NCBI GenBank assembly: GCA_937967725.1 | Contig: CALBSY010000527.1 | Coordinates: 1 to 9,313, forward strand | Reading direction: 5' to 3' | DNA from: an uncultured Alphaproteobacteria bacterium | GTDB taxonomy: Bacteria; Pseudomonadota; Alphaproteobacteria; Caulobacterales; Aquidulcibacteraceae | Length of the DNA stretch: 9,313 bases | In this document: positions 1 through 7,198 of the stretch, in pieces | Numbering within the stretch: position 1 is the first letter of the stretch | Layout: the number at the start of each line of letters is the position of its first letter | The notes under the pieces: generated by a model | Database searches by the model: none | What the model was told of the DNA's origin: nothing | Seen by the model: the letters and a program-made list of their open reading frames with translations, nothing else | Program-made: the position numbers and the translations under genes

Positions 1-198
1 TACGATATCGACCGCCTCGCGGCACACCTTCAGCGTTGAGTACCAAATTTCGTCCGCATCGTGCTCAACCCAGCCTGGTTGCGGGTAGTGCTGCGTCAGC
101 TCGATCTGCGCGCTCGCGCGCGGATTGAACTCAAGATCGAAGGCAATCGCGCGCGTCGACGTCGTGCCTTGGTCGATGGCGAGGATGTGCGTGCTCAT
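1..198 (-). CDS. glpK: Glycerol kinase, N-terminal part (3' end outside window)
   Basis: Cytoplasmic FGGY-family kinase that phosphorylates glycerol with ATP to sn-glycerol 3-phosphate, the entry step of glycerol catabolism. Only the first 66 residues are in the window. They contain the phosphate-binding motif DQGTTSTR at residues 9-16, just after a short start peptide as in other GlpK proteins, and the conserved block [12 protein letters not shown] at about residues 43-54. This pairing separates GlpK from xylulokinase and other FGGY sugar kinases. The ATG at 198 gives the usual short N-terminus. No purine-rich Shine-Dalgarno sequence is visible in the 18 bases before it, which is odd for a metabolic gene. 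The gene follows a three-gene cassette on the same strand across a 110-bp gap that holds a strong inverted repeat, so separate or attenuated transcription is plausible. Confidence 0.95.
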   Translation of the reverse strand, partial: MSTHILAIDQGTTSTRAIAFDLEFNPRASAQIELTQHYPQPGWVEHDADEIWYSTLKVCREAVDIV

Positions 199-216
199 GG
201 GCGAGCAGCAAAAGGC

Positions 217-295
217 GGGGAGGCGCCGAGGTCAACCGCGACCCTTCCGAAGACCGCGGGTCGAGCGGGGGATAGTCTCCGGGCGGCGCCTCCCC
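217..295. repeat. Perfect 12-bp inverted repeat with 55-bp spacer in the glpK leader
   Basis: The arms GGGGAGGCGCCG (217-228) and CGGCGCCTCCCC (284-295) are exact reverse complements. The spacer holds a smaller stem, CGACCC (239-244) with GGGTCG (258-263), and an overlapping alternative, GACC-GCG-GGTC (252-262); these two cannot form together. On the minus strand the structure begins 13 bases after the stop of the 105-aa gene. It is followed by GCC and a run of four T, then the glpK start. It could be an intrinsic terminator of the upstream cassette, an attenuator of glpK, or a protein-binding site. The T-run is too short for a confident terminator call. Confidence 0.6.
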
Positions 296-308
296 TGTGC
301 GTGGCGGG

Positions 309-626
309 CTATTTGCCCGCCTCCGCAGTCTCGAGCGCAGCGCGGAACGCCGCCGACGCGGTGCGCACCCGCACCATCGCGGTCTCCAGCTCCTCGGCGG
401 TAGCAGTGCGGCCCGCGGCGGCCATCGCCTCCACTTCCGCGCGAACGGCCCCGAGTTTCTGCGCGAGGTCGTCAAGATTGCCAGCCACGGCTCCGCCCGC
501 AGCGAGCACCTTCGCCGCGATGTCGAGGAATTCGGCGGCGCGCTCGCGGCTGTCGGCGGGCACCAGCGGCAAGAATGCCGAGAGCGCCGCCAGCAAGAGC
601 TGCAACTGCAGCATCAGGTTGAGCAT
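309..626 (-). CDS. Small membrane-anchored helical protein, phage accessory-like
   Basis: This 105-aa protein has a hydrophobic N-terminus (residues 1-24, rich in Leu) and an otherwise Ala/Glu/Leu-rich, probably helical body. The stretch EVEAMAAAGRTATAEE (residues 64-79) resembles the recurring V-E-A-M-V-A-A-G-R-D-P-T-x-E-E-W pattern that I recall from small proteins next to holins in alphaproteobacterial prophages; that match is from memory. Start: the ATG at 626 has a GAGGAG ribosome binding site. Only 11 bp separate it from the stop of the 151-aa gene, so it is the last gene of a three-gene unit. Function is unknown. A membrane-tethered helical protein beside a holin-like gene could be an accessory lysis or spanin-like protein, but no diagnostic feature proves this. 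Confidence 0.7.
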   Translation of the reverse strand: MLNLMLQLQLLLAALSAFLPLVPADSRERAAEFLDIAAKVLAAGGAVAGNLDDLAQKLGAVRAEVEAMAAAGRTATAEELETAMVRVRTASAAFRAALETAEAGK

Positions 627-637
627 GACTCTTCTCC

Positions 638-1093
638 TCAGCCGCGCCGTGCGCGAACAAGATCTTCAAGTTCGCTGATTGGCCCTTGCGCCGCTTCAAT
701 AGCGTCGCTCAGCCGCCGCGCAGCAATGGTCATCGCGGTCGCTGCTCGTTCCAGCGCGGGCTGGCTTTCACCCGATGCCGCCTCAACGTCGGCGCGTGCG
801 CTGACATAGGCCACAACGGCGATCTGGAGCGTCTCGGCCGACGGCGTCGCGACACGTTCAGCCCGACCTAACGCGCGTTTGAATGCGAGCGGCGCGGCGG
901 GATCGCTCACAATGTCGGTCGCTTCCTCAATGACGGCGGCATAAGCGTGAAGTAGCGCATAGGCGCGCTGATCGAGCGTACGCGCGGCGGCGACTGGGTT
1001 CTCAATGCGAGTTTCACCGATCTGCAACGCAGCGCAGGCAGGTGTTGCGGCTAGCGCGCAGGCGAGCGCAAGCGCGCGCAAAGGATGGCGCAT
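638..1093 (-). CDS. Small exported helical protein of phage-like cassette
   Basis: This 151-aa protein has a typical signal peptide: basic MRHPLR, a hydrophobic core at residues 7-16, then TPACAAL. Cleavage could follow ACA (signal peptidase I). Cys20 could instead be lipidated, but TPAC is a poor lipobox, so a lipoprotein is only a possibility. The mature part is Ala-rich and probably all-helical (residues 35-145), ending ELEDLVRARRG. The ATG at 1093 is chosen because AGGAG lies 7 bases upstream; a longer reading from a TTG at 1111 would overlap the previous gene. The gene sits 10 bp after the 71-aa holin-like gene and 11 bp before the 105-aa gene, so the three are probably co-transcribed. 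Similar Ala-rich exported helical proteins accompany holins in prophage-type loci (recollection, not a search). Function is not known. Confidence 0.7.
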   Translation of the reverse strand: MRHPLRALALACALAATPACAALQIGETRIENPVAAARTLDQRAYALLHAYAAVIEEATDIVSDPAAPLAFKRALGRAERVATPSAETLQIAVVAYVSARADVEAASGESQPALERAATAMTIAARRLSDAIEAAQGPISELEDLVRARRG

Positions 1094-1103
1094 CGTTCTG
1101 CTC

Positions 1104-1319
1104 CTAGACAATGGGGCCGCGGGCGCGGGCGCGGCCGACGGCGACGCCGATCAGGCCAAAGGTGACAACAAGGTCTATGAAGGCGCCGGCCAGTTCTTGC
1201 GCGACGCCTTCGGGCAGCACGATTCCGACGCGCTGCGCCGCCGCGGCGATGGCGATGGCCGCGGCGCTTTTCAACGTCAACGACTGAATCGCGGATTTCT
1301 CGATTGGGGTTGTGCTCAT
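1104..1319 (-). CDS. Holin-like small membrane protein
   Basis: This 71-aa protein has two hydrophobic segments (about residues 13-29 and 43-62) joined by a short polar turn with the Leu-Pro-Glu of VGIVLPEG. It ends in GRARARGP. The layout, a short N-terminal head with K-S, a first helix, G-x-x-L-P, a second helix, then G-R-x-R-A, matches small holin-like proteins common in alphaproteobacterial phages and phage remnants. A holin would form holes in the inner membrane to release an endolysin, but no endolysin lies in this window, so the family call is moderate and the function is inferred. The ATG at 1319 follows GAGGAG with a 3-base spacer. It is the first gene of the minus-strand triplet, so the cassette promoter should lie in 1320-1462. 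Confidence 0.65.
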   Translation of the reverse strand: MSTTPIEKSAIQSLTLKSAAAIAIAAAAQRVGIVLPEGVAQELAGAFIDLVVTFGLIGVAVGRARARGPIV

Positions 1320-1425
1320 GGGCTCCTCGTTGGTGCCGAGAAGCTTAAGCCCGGTCCGTGCCCGGTCGGGTTGATTGCCGAGAGGCGCCCGCTTTCAAAC
1401 GCGCAAGTGCTTGGCGCGGATACAA

Positions 1426-1439
1426 TCTCGGGTCCGAGA
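1426..1439 (-). terminator. Possible weak terminator after the nitronate monooxygenase gene
   Basis: The inverted repeat TCTCGG-GT-CCGAGA lies 23 bases after the TAG stop of the flavoprotein gene. Read on the minus strand it is followed by TTGTAT, an imperfect U-tract. The stem is short (5-6 bp). The rest of the 143-bp gap (1320-1462) shows no gene. It holds a direct repeat of CCCGGTC (1350-1356 and 1361-1367) and must carry the promoter of the holin-like gene unless transcription reads through. Confidence 0.3.
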
Positions 1440-1462
1440 ATGCGCGCTCTTTGGAGGGATAG

Positions 1463-2419
1463 CTAGCCGCACAATCCCCGCTTCGCCGCGTCGTACTCGC
1501 GTTTAAGGCGTGCCACCAGATCTGCCGCGGGCACGACTTCATGCACGGCGCCAACGCCCTGGCCCGCCCCCCAAATGTCTTTCCACGCCTTCGCCTTCGA
1601 CGACCCGCCGGCGAAGTTCATCTTGCTCGGGTCACTTTCGGGCAACGCATCCGGGTCAAGTCCGGCGCTGCGCACCGAGCCTTTTAGATAATTGCCGAGC
1701 ACGCCAGTGAAGAGGTTGGTGTCACCCATGTCGCCCGCCGCTGAATCGACGATCATCTGTTTGTACGCATCGGGCGCATTGCCCTCCTTCGTCGCGATGA
1801 AGGCGGAGCCGATGTAAGCAAGGTCGGCGCCCATGGCTTGCGCGGCCAACACGCCTTTACCCGTCGCGATGGCGCCGGACAGCAGAAGCGGGCCGTCAAA
1901 GAATTCGCGAATCTCGTGGATCAGTGCAAAGGGTGAATGCCCGCCAGCGTGGCCGCCAGCGCCGGCGCAGACGGCGATCAGGCCATCGGCGCCTTTCTCG
2001 AGCGCCTTCTTGGCGAAAGTAATGTTGATGATGTCGTGCAAAACGATGCCGCCATAGGAGTGGATCGCTTCGTTGACTTCGGGGCGAGCGCCGAGAGAGG
2101 TGATGACGATCGGCACCTTGTGCTTCACGCATGCCGCGACATCCGCTTCCAGACGTTCATTGGTCTTGTGCACGATTTGATTGACGGCGAACGGTGCGGC
2201 CGGCGCCTCCGGATGAGCATCATCCCACGCCGCCAACTCGTCCTTGATGCGATGCAGCCAATCGTCCAGCAGCGGCTGCGGGCGTGCGTTCAGCGCCGGA
2301 AACGCCCCGACGATGCCGGAGGTGCATTGCGCGATCACCAGCTCGGGGTTGGAGACAATGAATTGCGGCGCCCCTACGACCGGTAGGCGCAACTTGTCGA
2401 ACACGGGCGGCAGGGCCAT
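1463..2419 (-). CDS. Nitronate monooxygenase / 2-nitropropane dioxygenase-family FMN oxidoreductase
   Basis: This 318-aa flavoprotein belongs to the family of FMN-dependent TIM-barrel enzymes that oxidise alkyl nitronates to carbonyl compound and nitrite; relatives include FabK-type enoyl-ACP reductases. Visible signatures are the N-terminal strand RLPVVGAPQFIVSNPEL (11-27), the glycine/histidine loop AGAGGHAGGHSPF (152-164; His157 and His161 in the region where the family's catalytic histidine lies), and the FMN-phosphate segments SGAIATG (181-187) and GADLAYIGSAFIATKEG (197-213). The exact substrate cannot be read from sequence, so no gene symbol is given. AGGAG at 2426-2430 sits 6 bases before the ATG at 2419 and only 3 before the ATG at 2422; the inner start is preferred, the outer adds one Met. 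The open frame further upstream is the antisense of mutA. The gene is divergent from mutA, with an 79-bp gap between starts. Confidence 0.9.
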   Translation of the reverse strand: MALPPVFDKLRLPVVGAPQFIVSNPELVIAQCTSGIVGAFPALNARPQPLLDDWLHRIKDELAAWDDAHPEAPAAPFAVNQIVHKTNERLEADVAACVKHKVPIVITSLGARPEVNEAIHSYGGIVLHDIINITFAKKALEKGADGLIAVCAGAGGHAGGHSPFALIHEIREFFDGPLLLSGAIATGKGVLAAQAMGADLAYIGSAFIATKEGNAPDAYKQMIVDSAAGDMGDTNLFTGVLGNYLKGSVRSAGLDPDALPESDPSKMNFAGGSSKAKAWKDIWGAGQGVGAVHEVVPAADLVARLKREYDAAKRGLCG

Positions 2420-2422
2420 CAT

Positions 2423-2498
2423 TCTCTCCTGGTTGCCATGACGCCTACATTGCGGCGACAAGCGCGTCGACGCTGACATGGCGTCAAGCGGAGCGGAA
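2423..2498. promoter_or_regulatory. Divergent promoter region between the flavoprotein gene and mutA
   Basis: This gap must carry promoters for both directions unless they lie inside the genes. It contains a 7-bp inverted repeat, TGACGCC (2439-2445) and GGCGTCA (2480-2486), spaced by 34 bp, which could be an operator. No convincing -35/-10 pair is seen in either direction; TTGCGG at 2450 is a weak candidate for the mutA side. The mutA ribosome binding site (GGAG, 2490-2493) is at its right edge. Confidence 0.4.
2490..2493 (+). promoter_or_regulatory. Ribosome binding site that fixes the mutA start
   Basis: GGAG lies 5 bases before the ATG at 2499. The alternative in-frame ATG at 2478, which would add seven residues, has no purine-rich sequence in front of it. 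Confidence 0.65.
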
Positions 2499-4331
2499 AT
2501 GTCTGAACCGGGCTTGCATCTGGGCGAAGTCGCCGACGAAGCCGACTGGCGCGCGCTGGTAGAGCAAGGGCTGCGGGGCGCGCCATGGGCACGGCTGATC
2601 GGCAAGACTAGCGACGGCATCCCGATCGAGCCGCTTTATCGTGAGCCGGACATGCATACCGCAACGGACGTGTCGGGCTTTCCCGGCGCGGCGCCGTTCA
2701 TACGCGGAGCGCCCAGCGGCGCATGGCGGATTCGGCAAGCGTACGAACACCCCGATCCGGTCCACACGAACGATCAGATACTTGCGGACTTGCGAGGCGG
2801 CGTTAGCGCAGTCGAGCTCGTAATCGACGCTCGTGGCCGACGCGGCGTGGCCATCCAAAACGCCGCCGATCTGGATCGTGTATTGGCCGACATTATCCTT
2901 GAAGTCGCGCCGGTGTCGCTGGACGGCGCCGATCTCGCTGCAGCGACCATGCTTGAAGCCAAACTCAAGGGAGTTGCAGCAGCCGGGACTGCGTTCAATC
3001 TCGATCCCATTGGTCAATTCATGCGTACCGGCGACTTTTCCGCCTCTAACTTAGCCGACGCCTCCGCGTTCGGCGCTCGTCTCCTCGGCGTCATGCCTGC
3101 AGCAACCAGCCTTCGGGTCGACGCGCGGCCGGTGCACGAGGCCGGCGGCACCGAAGCTCAAGAAATCGCTACGGCGCTGACGGCGGGAATCGCGTACCTC
3201 CGCGCGCTTACCGAAGATGACGGCCTTGACCCGCAGCATGCCGGCGCTGCGCTGAACTTCGCGATGGCTGCCGGCCCGGATGTCCTGATCGAAACTGCGA
3301 AGCTGCGCGCGCTCCGCTTGTGTTGGGCGCGGGTCCTGGAGGCGTGCGGCGTCGCGCCAGAGCATCGCGCCGCGCATATTCACGCCTTCACGTCACGGCG
3401 CATGATGACCCGATACGATGCGTGGACGAACATCTTGCGCGTCACCACGGCGGCGTTCGCCGCCGCTATTGGCGGCGCGGATGACATCACCACCTATCCG
3501 TTTACCGACGCGCTCGGTCTGCCGACGCCGTTCGCGCGGCGCGTGGCGCGCAATACACAGCACGTGCTCCTTGAGGAGTGCCGCTTGGATCACGTCGCCG
3601 ATCCCGCGGGCGGCGCCTGGTTCGTGGAGAACATGACAAGACAGCTGGCGGAGAAATCCTGGGCGCTTATGCAGGAAATCGAAGCCAAAGGCGGCATCAT
3701 CGCCTCGCTCCATGCGGGCCACCTCCAGGCGCTCGTGGCGGAAGCACGCGCCTCGCGCCGGATGCTCATCGCGACGCGCCGCGAGACCATCACCGGCGTC
3801 ACCGACTATCCGCTGCTCGACGCGAAGGCGCAGAGCATCGAGAGCGCGGGTCGCAGCTCGCGCTACGAGAATGGACTTCAGCCAATCCGTTGGGCTGAGC
3901 CGTTCGAAGTGTTGCGCGATCGCGCCGAGGCGCTGTCGCCTTGCCCCTCCGTGTCCTTCGCCAATCTAGCGACCCTAGCTGAGTTCGGCCCACGCGCTTC
4001 ATGGGCGCGCAACCTTCTAGCAGCGGGCGGTGTCGGCGCGATAGGACCTGAAGACGAGCATCCGGGCATGGAAGCGCTGATCGACGCGTTCCGGACTGCA
4101 AAAGCGCGCGTCGCGCTTATCGCCGGCGCCGACGCCGGCTACGCCGAACATGCGGAAAATTGTGCGCAACGACTAAAAGCGGCGGGCGCCGATTGGGTCG
4201 TGCTCGCCGGCAAGCAGGGCGACAGCCAAGCAAAGCTACGCGCCGCGGGCGTGGACCAGTTCGTGCTCGTCGGTGTGGATGCGCTGAAGGAAATTGACAC
4301 GCTGCACGCGGCGCTGGGGATTGAGGAATGA
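2499..4331 (+). CDS. mutA: Methylmalonyl-CoA mutase, small (beta) subunit
   Basis: This 610-aa non-catalytic partner of MutB works in the heterodimeric B12-dependent mutase that isomerises methylmalonyl-CoA to succinyl-CoA. It is a divergent paralogue of MutB. Its FPGAAPFIRG and WRIRQAYEH blocks parallel Mut[11 protein letters not shown] and WTIRQYAGF, and the barrel segment ending ARRVARNTQ (346-354) and ADPAGGAWFVE also align. The MutB substrate tyrosine in RQY is displaced (RQAY). The C-terminal cobalamin fold is degenerate: from residue 535 it reads KARVALIAGADAGYAEHAE where MutB has the cobalt-ligating DGHDRG, so it cannot bind B12 in the usual way. These losses are normal for MutA. The start at 2499 is supported by its GGAG site. 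The stop overlaps the next start (ATGA), so the membrane gene is translationally coupled to it. Confidence 0.93.
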   Translation: MSEPGLHLGEVADEADWRALVEQGLRGAPWARLIGKTSDGIPIEPLYREPDMHTATDVSGFPGAAPFIRGAPSGAWRIRQAYEHPDPVHTNDQILADLRGGVSAVELVIDARGRRGVAIQNAADLDRVLADIILEVAPVSLDGADLAAATMLEAKLKGVAAAGTAFNLDPIGQFMRTGDFSASNLADASAFGARLLGVMPAATSLRVDARPVHEAGGTEAQEIATALTAGIAYLRALTEDDGLDPQHAGAALNFAMAAGPDVLIETAKLRALRLCWARVLEACGVAPEHRAAHIHAFTSRRMMTRYDAWTNILRVTTAAFAAAIGGADDITTYPFTDALGLPTPFARRVARNTQHVLLEECRLDHVADPAGGAWFVENMTRQLAEKSWALMQEIEAKGGIIASLHAGHLQALVAEARASRRMLIATRRETITGVTDYPLLDAKAQSIESAGRSSRYENGLQPIRWAEPFEVLRDRAEALSPCPSVSFANLATLAEFGPRASWARNLLAAGGVGAIGPEDEHPGMEALIDAFRTAKARVALIAGADAGYAEHAENCAQRLKAAGADWVVLAGKQGDSQAKLRAAGVDQFVLVGVDALKEIDTLHAALGIEE

Positions 4332-4792
4332 CGAATGTCACGACGATGAGCGCTCACGACGTACGCGCAGCGATCGAGACGATCGAGACCTCATATTCCT
4401 ACGAGTCGGACCGCTGGATGCCTTCCTACCAAGCGCTGTGCACGCTTGAGCATGAAATGCGGGCGCAGCTGAAGCCTTACGCCTGGATCAGCGCGCTGTT
4501 CTTATTGCTAGGAGTCGTCACCTTCCTTGCCCTCATCGGGCTGCTTTCCTCAAATTTTTACCGGCTTGTCGGCGATCTCGTCTTCGTCGATTATTCACTG
4601 TTCAACGTCGCGCTCTATTTGGGCTTTACGATCGCCCCGGGGGCGATCATCTGGCTTGGCCCTTGGCTCACGCTTCGAGTGGCCGCCCGCCAGCACCCGC
4701 TTCTCGTCTTCAAGCCGCGCGTCGAAGCTGCGATTAGTCGTTACCAACCGCCTCCGTCCACTTCAGGGATTAATCTCGAAAGCAACAAATGA
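4328..4792 (+). CDS. Unknown membrane protein encoded between mutA and mutB
   Basis: I do not recognise this 154-aa protein. Residues 1-50 are polar and probably helical, with the tandem IETIET at 16-21 and several aromatic residues (Y23, Y25, W30, Y34). Two hydrophobic segments follow, about 51-73 and 90-117 (rich in Phe, Leu, Gly, Trp). Then comes a basic stretch [15 protein letters not shown] and a polar Pro-rich tail. The likely topology is two transmembrane helices with both ends in the cytoplasm by the positive-inside rule. The ATG at 4328 overlaps the mutA stop as ATGA; the next in-frame ATG (4346) has no ribosome binding site. Its own stop overlaps the mutB start in the same way, so it is a genuine, coupled member of the operon. 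A role in membrane tethering or in a transport step is only a guess. Confidence 0.85.
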   Translation: MTNVTTMSAHDVRAAIETIETSYSYESDRWMPSYQALCTLEHEMRAQLKPYAWISALFLLLGVVTFLALIGLLSSNFYRLVGDLVFVDYSLFNVALYLGFTIAPGAIIWLGPWLTLRVAARQHPLLVFKPRVEAAISRYQPPPSTSGINLESNK

Positions 4793-6942
4793 CCTTTCCT
4801 GATTTTTCCAAACTCGCGCTCGACGCGGAGGTTGTGAACACTGCGCCGTCAAGTGGCGACGATTGGCTGACGCCCGAAGGCATCGCGGTGAAGAGCGCCT
4901 ACACCGCCAAAGATCGCGAAGGCCTCGATTTTGTTGATGGCTTCCCCGGCATGCCGCCGTTCGGACGCGGACCCTACGCGACCATGTACGTGCAGAGGCC
5001 GTGGACGATCCGCCAATATGCGGGTTTCTCGACGGCGGAAGATTCCAACGCATTCTATCGCCGCAATCTCGCCCACGGCCAGCGCGGGCTCTCCATCGCC
5101 TTCGACCTCGCCACGCACCGCGGCTACGATTCCGATCATCCGCGCGTTGTCGGCGATGTCGGCATGGCAGGCGTCGCCATCGATTCCATCTACGACATGC
5201 GCACGCTGTTCTCGGGCATCCCGCTCGACCAGATGAGCGTCTCCATGACCATGAACGGCGCGGTGTTGCCGATCATGGCGCTCTACATCGTCGCGGCGGA
5301 AGAGCAGAACGTGCCGCACGCCAGACTCTCCGGCACGATCCAGAACGATATCCTCAAAGAATTTATGGTGCGGAACACATTCATTTATCCGCCCAAGCCG
5401 TCGATGCGCATCGTCTCCGACATCTTCGCCTACACCGCAGCCGAGATGCCGAAGTTCAACTCGATCTCGATCAGCGGCTATCACATGCAGGAAGCAGGCG
5501 CGACGGCGGACCTCGAGCTTGGCTACACGCTGGCCGATGGCGTGGAATACGCGCGCGCCGGCATCGCCGCCGCGCTCGACATCGACGCGTTTGCGCCGCG
5601 CCTCTCCTTCTTCTGGGCCATCGGCATGAACCCGTTCATGGAGATCGCCAAGCTGCGCGCGGGCCGTTTGCTCTGGACCAAGCTGATGCGCCAGTTCGCG
5701 CCGAAGGATGACAAGTCTTTGGCGCTGCGCACGCATTGCCAGACCAGCGGCTGGAGCCTCACGGCGCAGGATGTCTACAACAACGCCGTACGCACCTGCG
5801 TCGAGGCGATGGCGGCCGTTTACGGCGGCACGCAATCGCTGCACACCAATTCGCTCGACGAAGCACTGGCGCTGCCGACCGATTTTTCCGCCCGCATCGC
5901 CCGCAACACGCAGATTTTGCTGCAGAGCGAGGCCGGCGTCACGCGTCCGGCCGATCCTTGGGGCGGCGCCTATTATATCGAACGCCTCACGGCCGATCTT
6001 GCCGCCAGAGCTTGGGCGCACATCGAGGAAGTCGAAAAGCTCGGCGGCATGGCGCAGGCGATCGATCAGGGCTTGCCCAAAGCCCGTATCGAAGAAGCCG
6101 CCGCGCGCACGCAGGCGCGCATCGATACCGGCCATCAGACCATTGTCGGCGTCAACAAGTTCAAGCTCGATCAAGAAGAAGACGTGCCGGTGCTGAAGGT
6201 CGACAACGCCAAGGTGCGGACAATGCAGCTGGAGAAGCTGAAGCGGCTAAAGGCGGAGCGCAAGCAGGTCGAGGTCGACGCGGCGCTGGAAGCGCTGGAG
6301 GCGGGCGCGCGCGCAAACGGCAATTTACTCGACCTCTCCGTGAAGGCCGCGCGCGCGAAAGCGACGGTAGGCGAGATGTCGTCGGCGCTGGAGCGGGCTT
6401 TCAACCGCCACCAGCCGCCGATCCGGCTCGTCACGGGCGTATTCTCGCGCGAGGCCGGCGCTAACGCGGCGGTGGAACGCGCGCGTCAAAGCGTGGAGGC
6501 ATTTAAGGAAGCGGCAGGCGTGCGGCCGAAGATCCTGGTCGCGAAGATGGGCCAGGACGGCCACGACCGGGGCCAGAAAGTGGTCGCCTCCGCGTTCTCC
6601 GATCTCGCTTTCGAAGGGGAGGTCGGCCCGCTGTGCGCCGCGCCGGAGGAAGTGGCCGATCAGGCGAACGAGAAAGACGTGCACATTGTAGGCGTGTCGT
6701 CGCTGGCCGCAGGCCATTTGACGCTGACGCCGGCGCTGCGCGCGGCGCTCGAGGCGCGCGGGCGCGGCGACATCATGATCGTCGTTGGCGGGGTAGTCCC
6801 GCCTGAGGATGTCGCCACGCTGAAGAAGATGGGCGCGGCAGCAGTGTATCCGCCGGGCGGCGCCATCGCCGATATCGCGCAGGATTTACTCAGCGCGCTC
6901 AATCAGAAGCTCGGTTACGCGCAACCCGCGCGTCGGGATTGA
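4789..6942 (+). CDS. mutB: Methylmalonyl-CoA mutase, large (catalytic) subunit
   Basis: This 717-aa cytoplasmic, adenosylcobalamin-dependent subunit carries out the radical rearrangement of (R)-methylmalonyl-CoA to succinyl-CoA, linking propionyl-CoA, odd-chain lipid and branched amino-acid breakdown to the TCA cycle. The N-terminal substrate barrel includes [12 protein letters not shown] (70-81), [38 protein letters not shown] and [11 protein letters not shown]. By alignment from memory to the Propionibacterium enzyme, Y77, R195 and H232 match its catalytic Y89, R207 and H244. The C-terminal B12 domain has DGHDRG (D590, H592, G595; lower cobalt ligand His592), VSSL (636-639) and VVGGVVPP (665-672). 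Length is close to the family's 715-750. The ATG at 4789 overlaps the stop of the membrane gene. No MeaB/ArgK chaperone, epimerase or propionyl-CoA carboxylase is in the window. Confidence 0.98.
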   Translation: MTFPDFSKLALDAEVVNTAPSSGDDWLTPEGIAVKSAYTAKDREGLDFVDGFPGMPPFGRGPYATMYVQRPWTIRQYAGFSTAEDSNAFYRRNLAHGQRGLSIAFDLATHRGYDSDHPRVVGDVGMAGVAIDSIYDMRTLFSGIPLDQMSVSMTMNGAVLPIMALYIVAAEEQNVPHARLSGTIQNDILKEFMVRNTFIYPPKPSMRIVSDIFAYTAAEMPKFNSISISGYHMQEAGATADLELGYTLADGVEYARAGIAAALDIDAFAPRLSFFWAIGMNPFMEIAKLRAGRLLWTKLMRQFAPKDDKSLALRTHCQTSGWSLTAQDVYNNAVRTCVEAMAAVYGGTQSLHTNSLDEALALPTDFSARIARNTQILLQSEAGVTRPADPWGGAYYIERLTADLAARAWAHIEEVEKLGGMAQAIDQGLPKARIEEAAARTQARIDTGHQTIVGVNKFKLDQEEDVPVLKVDNAKVRTMQLEKLKRLKAERKQVEVDAALEALEAGARANGNLLDLSVKAARAKATVGEMSSALERAFNRHQPPIRLVTGVFSREAGANAAVERARQSVEAFKEAAGVRPKILVAKMGQDGHDRGQKVVASAFSDLAFEGEVGPLCAAPEEVADQANEKDVHIVGVSSLAAGHLTLTPALRAALEARGRGDIMIVVGGVVPPEDVATLKKMGAAAVYPPGGAIADIAQDLLSALNQKLGYAQPARRD

Positions 6943-6949
6943 ATGTGCT

Positions 6950-6961
6950 GTCAAGCTTGAC
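6950..6961. repeat. Perfect 12-bp palindrome GTCAAGCTTGAC
   Basis: The sequence is fully self-complementary and lies 8 bases after the mutB stop. Its right half contains the TTGAC of a possible -35 element, so it could be an operator over the promoter of the 60-aa gene. It is not followed by a T-run, which argues against an intrinsic terminator for the mut operon. Confidence 0.5.
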
Positions 6962-6986
6962 GCCGCGCTGGACGATCCCAGATTCA
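6957..6986 (+). promoter_or_regulatory. Possible promoter of the 60-aa gene
   Basis: TTGACG (6957-6962) matches a -35 box well. The -10 candidate is poor: GATTCA at 6981-6986 with an 18-base spacer. Spacing to the start at 7016 would leave a short leader. The gene could instead be read through from mutB, 73 bp upstream, because no strong terminator is seen between them. Confidence 0.25.
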
Positions 6987-7015
6987 ATGCAAGAGAAACC
7001 GAAACGGAGGTCGTC

Positions 7016-7198
7016 ATGCTCTCCAACCAGGAAGAGTTGAACTATTTCCGCGAGCGCGCAGAGCGCGAAATCGCGCTGGCCACGGCGACCGGCGCCAAGG
7101 CGTATGCGTCCGCCGACTACAAGACCGTCTTCATCGAGCGCGCGGACGGATCAAAGGAAAAGGTGCGCCTTCCCGCACCGAACCAGAAGCCGCACTAA
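7016..7198 (+). CDS. Small hypothetical protein
   Basis: This 60-aa, charged, soluble-looking protein has no signal peptide or membrane segment. Residues 4-24 (NQEELNYFRERAEREIALAT) are probably an amphipathic helix. The second half, ADYKTVFIERADGSKEKVRLP, reads as a two-strand beta hairpin with a Gly turn. It ends in a short Pro-rich tail. GGAGG at 7006-7010 lies 5 bases before the ATG, the best ribosome binding site on the plus strand here, which supports a real and well-translated gene despite its size. It follows mutB by 73 bp and converges on the coiled-coil gene with 6 bp between stops. I do not recognise the family and cannot assign a function. Confidence 0.75.
   Translation: MLSNQEELNYFRERAEREIALATATGAKAYASADYKTVFIERADGSKEKVRLPAPNQKPH

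Noticed and set aside
61..678. Plus-strand open frames of up to 205 codons over glpK and the small cassette
   Set aside because: They have Ala/Ser/Arg-rich shadow composition and no ribosome binding site. The minus-strand genes there have good sites and sensible proteins.
2423..2620. 66-codon N-terminal extension of the flavoprotein gene
   Set aside because: It is antisense to the mutA start, Ser/Arg-rich and unlike the family. The AGGAG site and the conserved RLPVVGAP start favour 2419/2422.
4372..4389. Tandem 9-bp repeat GATCGAGAC (twice) in the membrane-protein gene
   Set aside because: It is only two in-frame copies encoding IETIET in a helix. It is too short to be a repeat element, although it might vary between strains.
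4849..6174. Long minus-strand open frame (441 codons) inside mutB
   Set aside because: It is antisense to a highly conserved enzyme. Its Arg/Asp/Gly-rich composition is what reverse-reading GC-rich codons gives, and no family is recognisable.
6922..6940. CCCG...CGGG hairpin at the end of mutB as a terminator
   Set aside because: The stem is four base pairs inside the coding sequence with no T-run after it.
6981..6985. GATTC (GANTC, the CcrM methylation site of Alphaproteobacteria) in the possible promoter of the 60-aa gene
   Set aside because: GANTC occurs elsewhere in the window inside coding sequence and is not clustered here, so cell-cycle control cannot be argued from one site.
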